From: JABHCC01 sp964444375
Lineage (GTDB): Bacteria > Bacteroidota > Bacteroidia > Bacteroidales > UBA12481
DNA length: 8,261 nt
Direction of reading: 5' to 3'
NCBI GenBank assembly: GCA_964444375.1
Contig: CAYUGX010000231.1
Coordinates: forward strand, 1 to 8,261
The notes under the pieces are model-generated. The model saw only the letters and a program-made list of their open reading frames with translations. It searched no databases and was not told the DNA's origin. Shown here piece after piece: positions 5,565 to 8,261 of the stretch (position 1 is the first letter of the stretch; each line of letters starts with the position of its first letter). The position numbers and the translations under genes were made by a program.

Positions 5565-7874
5565 ATGCACAAGTTTGTTTTGAAATATGGCCTCCTAGTT
5601 CTTGTTCTTCTTTCATTGGTATTGTGTCAACGTGTAGAACCTGAATTTGTTGATTTAGATACAAAGGCCCTTCAATCAGAACTTCATGATCGTTTTAGTT
5701 TTCTCGATACCACGCTTTTCTCATATAGCCACCAATATGGGCAAATCTACTATTTCCAGTATCAGGGAACAGATCCGGCATACTCAAAAGGTGATTACCT
5801 GGCCTACGTGACCAATGAGCATAAATTCTTTGGCCGATTATCGGCTGTTGTTCATGAAGGAGGCCTGCTGGGCCTGGAACTGGAACCGGTCAGTGTTAAT
5901 GCCATTTTTAACTATTTGACTCAACGTGATACGATCAGATCAGGCAATGGTAATATGATTGTCCAATACAATGAATCCGTTGTACCGCATCAAGACAGTA
6001 TGCAGATCTTTAGCAAAAAGCTTGAAATTAGAGAAGATATTATAGTTCAAGGCTATGTCCAGGTTGATTCCTGCACCATTATGGAACAGTCACTGGGTGA
6101 AAACATCAGTGTTGTTTTACCGGCTTGGGAGTCAATGATGAAAACTCATGAAATCAAACTTGAATGGAATAAGTCTATTGATATAAGTGGCTGTTTCACC
6201 TTCTATTCACTCGACGGATTATTGCTAAGCGATAGCATGCTTGTGAGAAAGCAGGTTTTCAGTTCTCATGACGCTGATGAATTCCCAGTCGAGTATGTCA
6301 TTGAAGATTGGCTGGTTTTTCATTGGACTAATTCAGGAGCTGGTTTATCAAAGATTGAACTTGACTTGGCCGGCCAGTCAGATATTCTGGCAACGATTCG
6401 GAGTGGCGATAATTGGAATCTAAATCCGTCGATGAACTTTAGAGAGGCGGCAATTGATGTTATTGGCTGGAACAGCATTAACCCATTGGATATTGCTATT
6501 GAAATTAACACTGCTGTGTATCCTATGTTCTGTGGAATTGCGGGACCCCGTCTGAATCAGACCATCCAGATGAGTTTACAGGCCTCCAGTGAATGGCCGG
6601 CCTGGCAGAAGAAGAGTGAGATAATGGCTGAGGTGAGCTTATTATCTAACCAAAATGCCTTTGATGATATTCCTGTTGCAACAGTTATCGTAACTCCGGT
6701 CGACGAGACTATTCATGAAGAAAATGGTGTTTTAGAAAATGAATCCCCAGTGCCTGTATTGGAAATTTCACCTGGAACAGGCTATACTGATACGAACTTT
6801 AAACTCAATGCCAGTCAATCAACAGACCGTGAAGATCCTACATCACTTTTGCAATGTCGCTGGGACTACAATGGAGACCTGGAATGGGATACACCGTTCA
6901 GCACGAACAAAGTGGTCTACCAAAGATACCTGATCCCGAATACCTATGAGGTTCGGGTCGAAGTTAGAGACACACAAGGTGCTTCAGCAATTGAAACGAG
7001 AACGGTAACCGTTCACAATACGACCTCTGCACCAATTGCAGTATTTTCAATCACGCCTGAATCGGGTCAGGTGGCTGAGTTCTTCACTTTTGATGCATCA
7101 GAGTGCTATGACGCTGAAGATCAGCTCTCAGCCCTTGAAGTCAGATGGGATTTTCAGAATGATGGTGAATGGGATACGCATTTCTCCACTACCAAAGCAG
7201 CAGTTTGGGTTTACACACTACCTGAGACTTATGTGGTTAAGCTTGAAGTACGGGATACCGATGGATTAACCGGCTCAACCACAAAATTATTGGTCGTAGA
7301 AAGTGCGAACATTAAACCGACCGCGTTTTTTACTGTCAACCCAGAAATGGGAGATACTGAAACCCGCTTCAATTTTGATGCATCTGGGAGTAGTGATCCG
7401 GAGGATCCAATTGAAGAATTGCAAGTCAGATGGGATTGGGAAAATGACGGTGTTTGGGATACCCAGTTTCGCTACCTGAAGACTATCACCCATCAATTCG
7501 ATGAGGCAGGCTTTTTTGTTGTAGTCCTGGATGTTTTAGATCGAGACGGATACTCGAATACCTATTCAAAGGAAATTGAAGTCACAAATCCAAATACACC
7601 TCCGGTTGCTGATTTCACCATTACACCAACAAGAGGTACCGTTGATACAAAGTTCACCTTTGACGCTTCTATCTCAACCGATGGTGAAGACGATCTGAAC
7701 ACATTGGAAGTCAGGTGGGATTGGGATAATGTTAACCCCTATGATACTGAGTATTCCTCTGATAAGACCATTACGCGTCAGTTCGATGAGGTGGGAACCT
7801 ATATCATTCGACTAATGGTCCAAGATTCAGGTGGCCTGACCTCAACTAAGGCCCGAATCGTTATTGTTGAATAG
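5565..7874 (+). CDS. Exported PKD-repeat protein with novel beta-rich N-terminal region
   Basis: 769 residues, starting one base after the lipoprotein stop. The signal is MHKFVLKYGLLVLVLLSLVLC. Cys21 could be lipidated, but Leu at -1 is atypical for a lipobox, so lipoprotein status is uncertain. Residues about 22-375 are beta-rich with repeated aromatic strands and match no family I recognise. An acidic linker (about 376-395) leads to four PKD domains at about 395-486, 489-579, 584-675 and 679-769. Each has a start like (P/A)xxxFxIxP, a central FDAS-type strand, RWDxxxDGxWDT, and a closing YxVxLxVxDxxG. PKD domains are Ig-like modules of secreted and surface proteins used for binding or as spacers. 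No type IX secretion C-terminal signal follows the last repeat, so the protein probably uses Sec and stays in the envelope. Last gene of the operon, facing the WYL gene with no spacer. The N-terminal part likely carries the specific function. Confidence 0.85.
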   Translation: MHKFVLKYGLLVLVLLSLVLCQRVEPEFVDLDTKALQSELHDRFSFLDTTLFSYSHQYGQIYYFQYQGTDPAYSKGDYLAYVTNEHKFFGRLSAVVHEGGLLGLELEPVSVNAIFNYLTQRDTIRSGNGNMIVQYNESVVPHQDSMQIFSKKLEIREDIIVQGYVQVDSCTIMEQSLGENISVVLPAWESMMKTHEIKLEWNKSIDISGCFTFYSLDGLLLSDSMLVRKQVFSSHDADEFPVEYVIEDWLVFHWTNSGAGLSKIELDLAGQSDILATIRSGDNWNLNPSMNFREAAIDVIGWNSINPLDIAIEINTAVYPMFCGIAGPRLNQTIQMSLQASSEWPAWQKKSEIMAEVSLLSNQNAFDDIPVATVIVTPVDETIHEENGVLENESPVPVLEISPGTGYTDTNFKLNASQSTDREDPTSLLQCRWDYNGDLEWDTPFSTNKVVYQRYLIPNTYEVRVEVRDTQGASAIETRTVTVHNTTSAPIAVFSITPESGQVAEFFTFDASECYDAEDQLSALEVRWDFQNDGEWDTHFSTTKAAVWVYTLPETYVVKLEVRDTDGLTGSTTKLLVVESANIKPTAFFTVNPEMGDTETRFNFDASGSSDPEDPIEELQVRWDWENDGVWDTQFRYLKTITHQFDEAGFFVVVLDVLDRDGYSNTYSKEIEVTNPNTPPVADFTITPTRGTVDTKFTFDASISTDGEDDLNTLEVRWDWDNVNPYDTEYSSDKTITRQFDEVGTYIIRLMVQDSGGLTSTKARIVIVE
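6747..7871 (+). repeat. Four tandem PKD-domain coding repeats, period about 282-285 bases
   Basis: Units begin near 6747, 7029, 7314 and 7599. Identity persists at DNA level: an AAGTCAGATGGGATT-like core recurs at about 7138-7152 and 7424-7438, with a one-base variant near 7708-7722, and TTTTGATGCATC occurs in units two and three. Units two to four are closer to each other than to unit one. The Asp-x-Asn-Asp-Gly-x-Trp-Asp loop is clear in units two and three, altered to DYNGDLEWD in unit one, and lacks the glycine in unit four (DWDNVNPYD). Confidence 0.85.
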
Positions 7875-8255
7875 TCAGCTATATTGTTGAAATGCAAGTT
7901 GGTGACCCTTTTTTATTTCCTCCCGGATGGAAGCGGGCGCGTAAACCCGAAGTCTATTTCCATAACTCATCAGATGCATTGTTAATTCAGGTGAAGGAAT
8001 TACCTGAATTTGCAATTTAAATCCATCAGCGGTTCTTTCGAGAAGCTTTTGAGTTTTATGTAGAGGTTTGGCAAGCAAGTATTTTCCTTGGACATTGTCA
8101 ACCCAAAAAATAATTTCACATGGTTCTCCTGAATAGATACCGATTCCGAAGGCATACTTATAATAGTCTTCAGGATTAAAACTCGAATCAGGCAAGTAGC
8201 ATTTGTTGTTGGTTACAATATCATGTATTCTGTCTAGCCCAAGGGTTCTGAATTT
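7875..8255 (-). CDS. WYL-family transcriptional regulator, C-terminal part (WYL end plus WCX), interrupted by an in-frame TAG
   Basis: Read on the minus strand, residues from 8255 down to the TGA at 7875-7877 give KFRTLGLDRIHDI, the last strand of a WYL domain. A linker follows (FNPEDYYKYAFGIGIY), then a WCX domain ending REEIKKGHQLAFQQYS. In WYL regulators an N-terminal helix-turn-helix binds DNA while the WYL/WCX part senses a ligand or nucleic acid. The N-terminal two thirds would lie beyond 8261, but a TAG (8256-8258) breaks the frame immediately before KFRTLGLDRI, where family members continue without a break. A TTG at 8193-8195 is the first conventional start after it; translation from there would lose the WYL strand and give a 106-residue remnant. 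This is a truncated pseudogene or an error near a sequence end. It is unlikely to be a functional regulator as shown. Confidence 0.7.
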   Translation of the reverse strand, partial: KFRTLGLDRIHDIVTNNKCYLPDSSFNPEDYYKYAFGIGIYSGEPCEIIFWVDNVQGKYLLAKPLHKTQKLLERTADGFKLQIQVIPSPELTMHLMSYGNRLRVYAPASIREEIKKGHQLAFQQYS

Positions 8256-8261
8256 CTAGTC

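Noticed and set aside
7036..7269. Plus-strand open frame of 77 codons in another frame within the PKD repeats (and a similar one at 6739-6933).
   Set aside because: These are out-of-frame readings of repeat DNA; the conserved PKD pattern is in the long frame.
5565..7874. Type IX secretion cargo.
   Set aside because: The protein ends directly after the fourth PKD domain, with no C-terminal sorting domain of the usual 70-100 residues.
1..8261. Mobile element, CRISPR array, tRNA or rRNA.
   Set aside because: No transposase or integrase motifs, no short spaced direct repeats, and no cloverleaf or rRNA-like sequence were seen on either strand.

Overview
The window looks like chromosomal DNA from a member of the phylum Bacteroidota. 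The genus cannot be fixed from the sequence; a Saprospiria- or Chitinophagia-like marine or freshwater lineage would fit. The pointers are a TAnnTTTG-type promoter element (TATTTTTG at 3898-3905), mostly weak or absent Shine-Dalgarno sequences, a run of exported proteins (outer-membrane barrel, lipoprotein, PKD-repeat protein), and moderate to low GC. No rRNA, tRNA, CRISPR array, insertion sequence or integrase was seen. Coding density is very high: no stretch over about 100 bases lacks a gene.

Layout. (1) 1-1110, plus strand: the C-terminal 369 residues of a divergent UvrA-family ABC ATPase, cut by the left edge. (2) 1168-3846, plus: an 892-residue protein with a signal peptide, a long extracytoplasmic part, one membrane span, and a cytoplasmic tail that I read as two tandem, metal-ligand-less MPN/JAB-fold (pseudo-JAMM) domains. 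(3) 3944-7874, plus: a tight three-gene envelope operon behind a candidate promoter. It encodes an exported protein joining an NTF2/SnoaL-like domain to a probable outer-membrane beta-barrel, a small lipoprotein with a transthyretin-like fold, and a large surface or periplasmic protein ending in four PKD repeats; the gaps are 6 and 1 bases. (4) 7875-8255, minus: the C-terminal part (end of the WYL domain plus WCX) of a WYL-family transcriptional regulator, converging on the PKD gene with no spacer and interrupted by an in-frame TAG at 8256-8258, five bases from the window edge.

How the genes may work together is inference. The three-gene unit looks like a cell-envelope module. The 892-residue protein just upstream could connect the envelope to the cytoplasm: it has a sensor-like outside part and a cytoplasmic pair of inactive MPN-like domains, a fold usually used as a scaffold when its zinc ligands are missing. 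I know of no described system with this architecture, and it is the most interesting object in the window. The UvrA-like and WYL genes look like unrelated neighbours.
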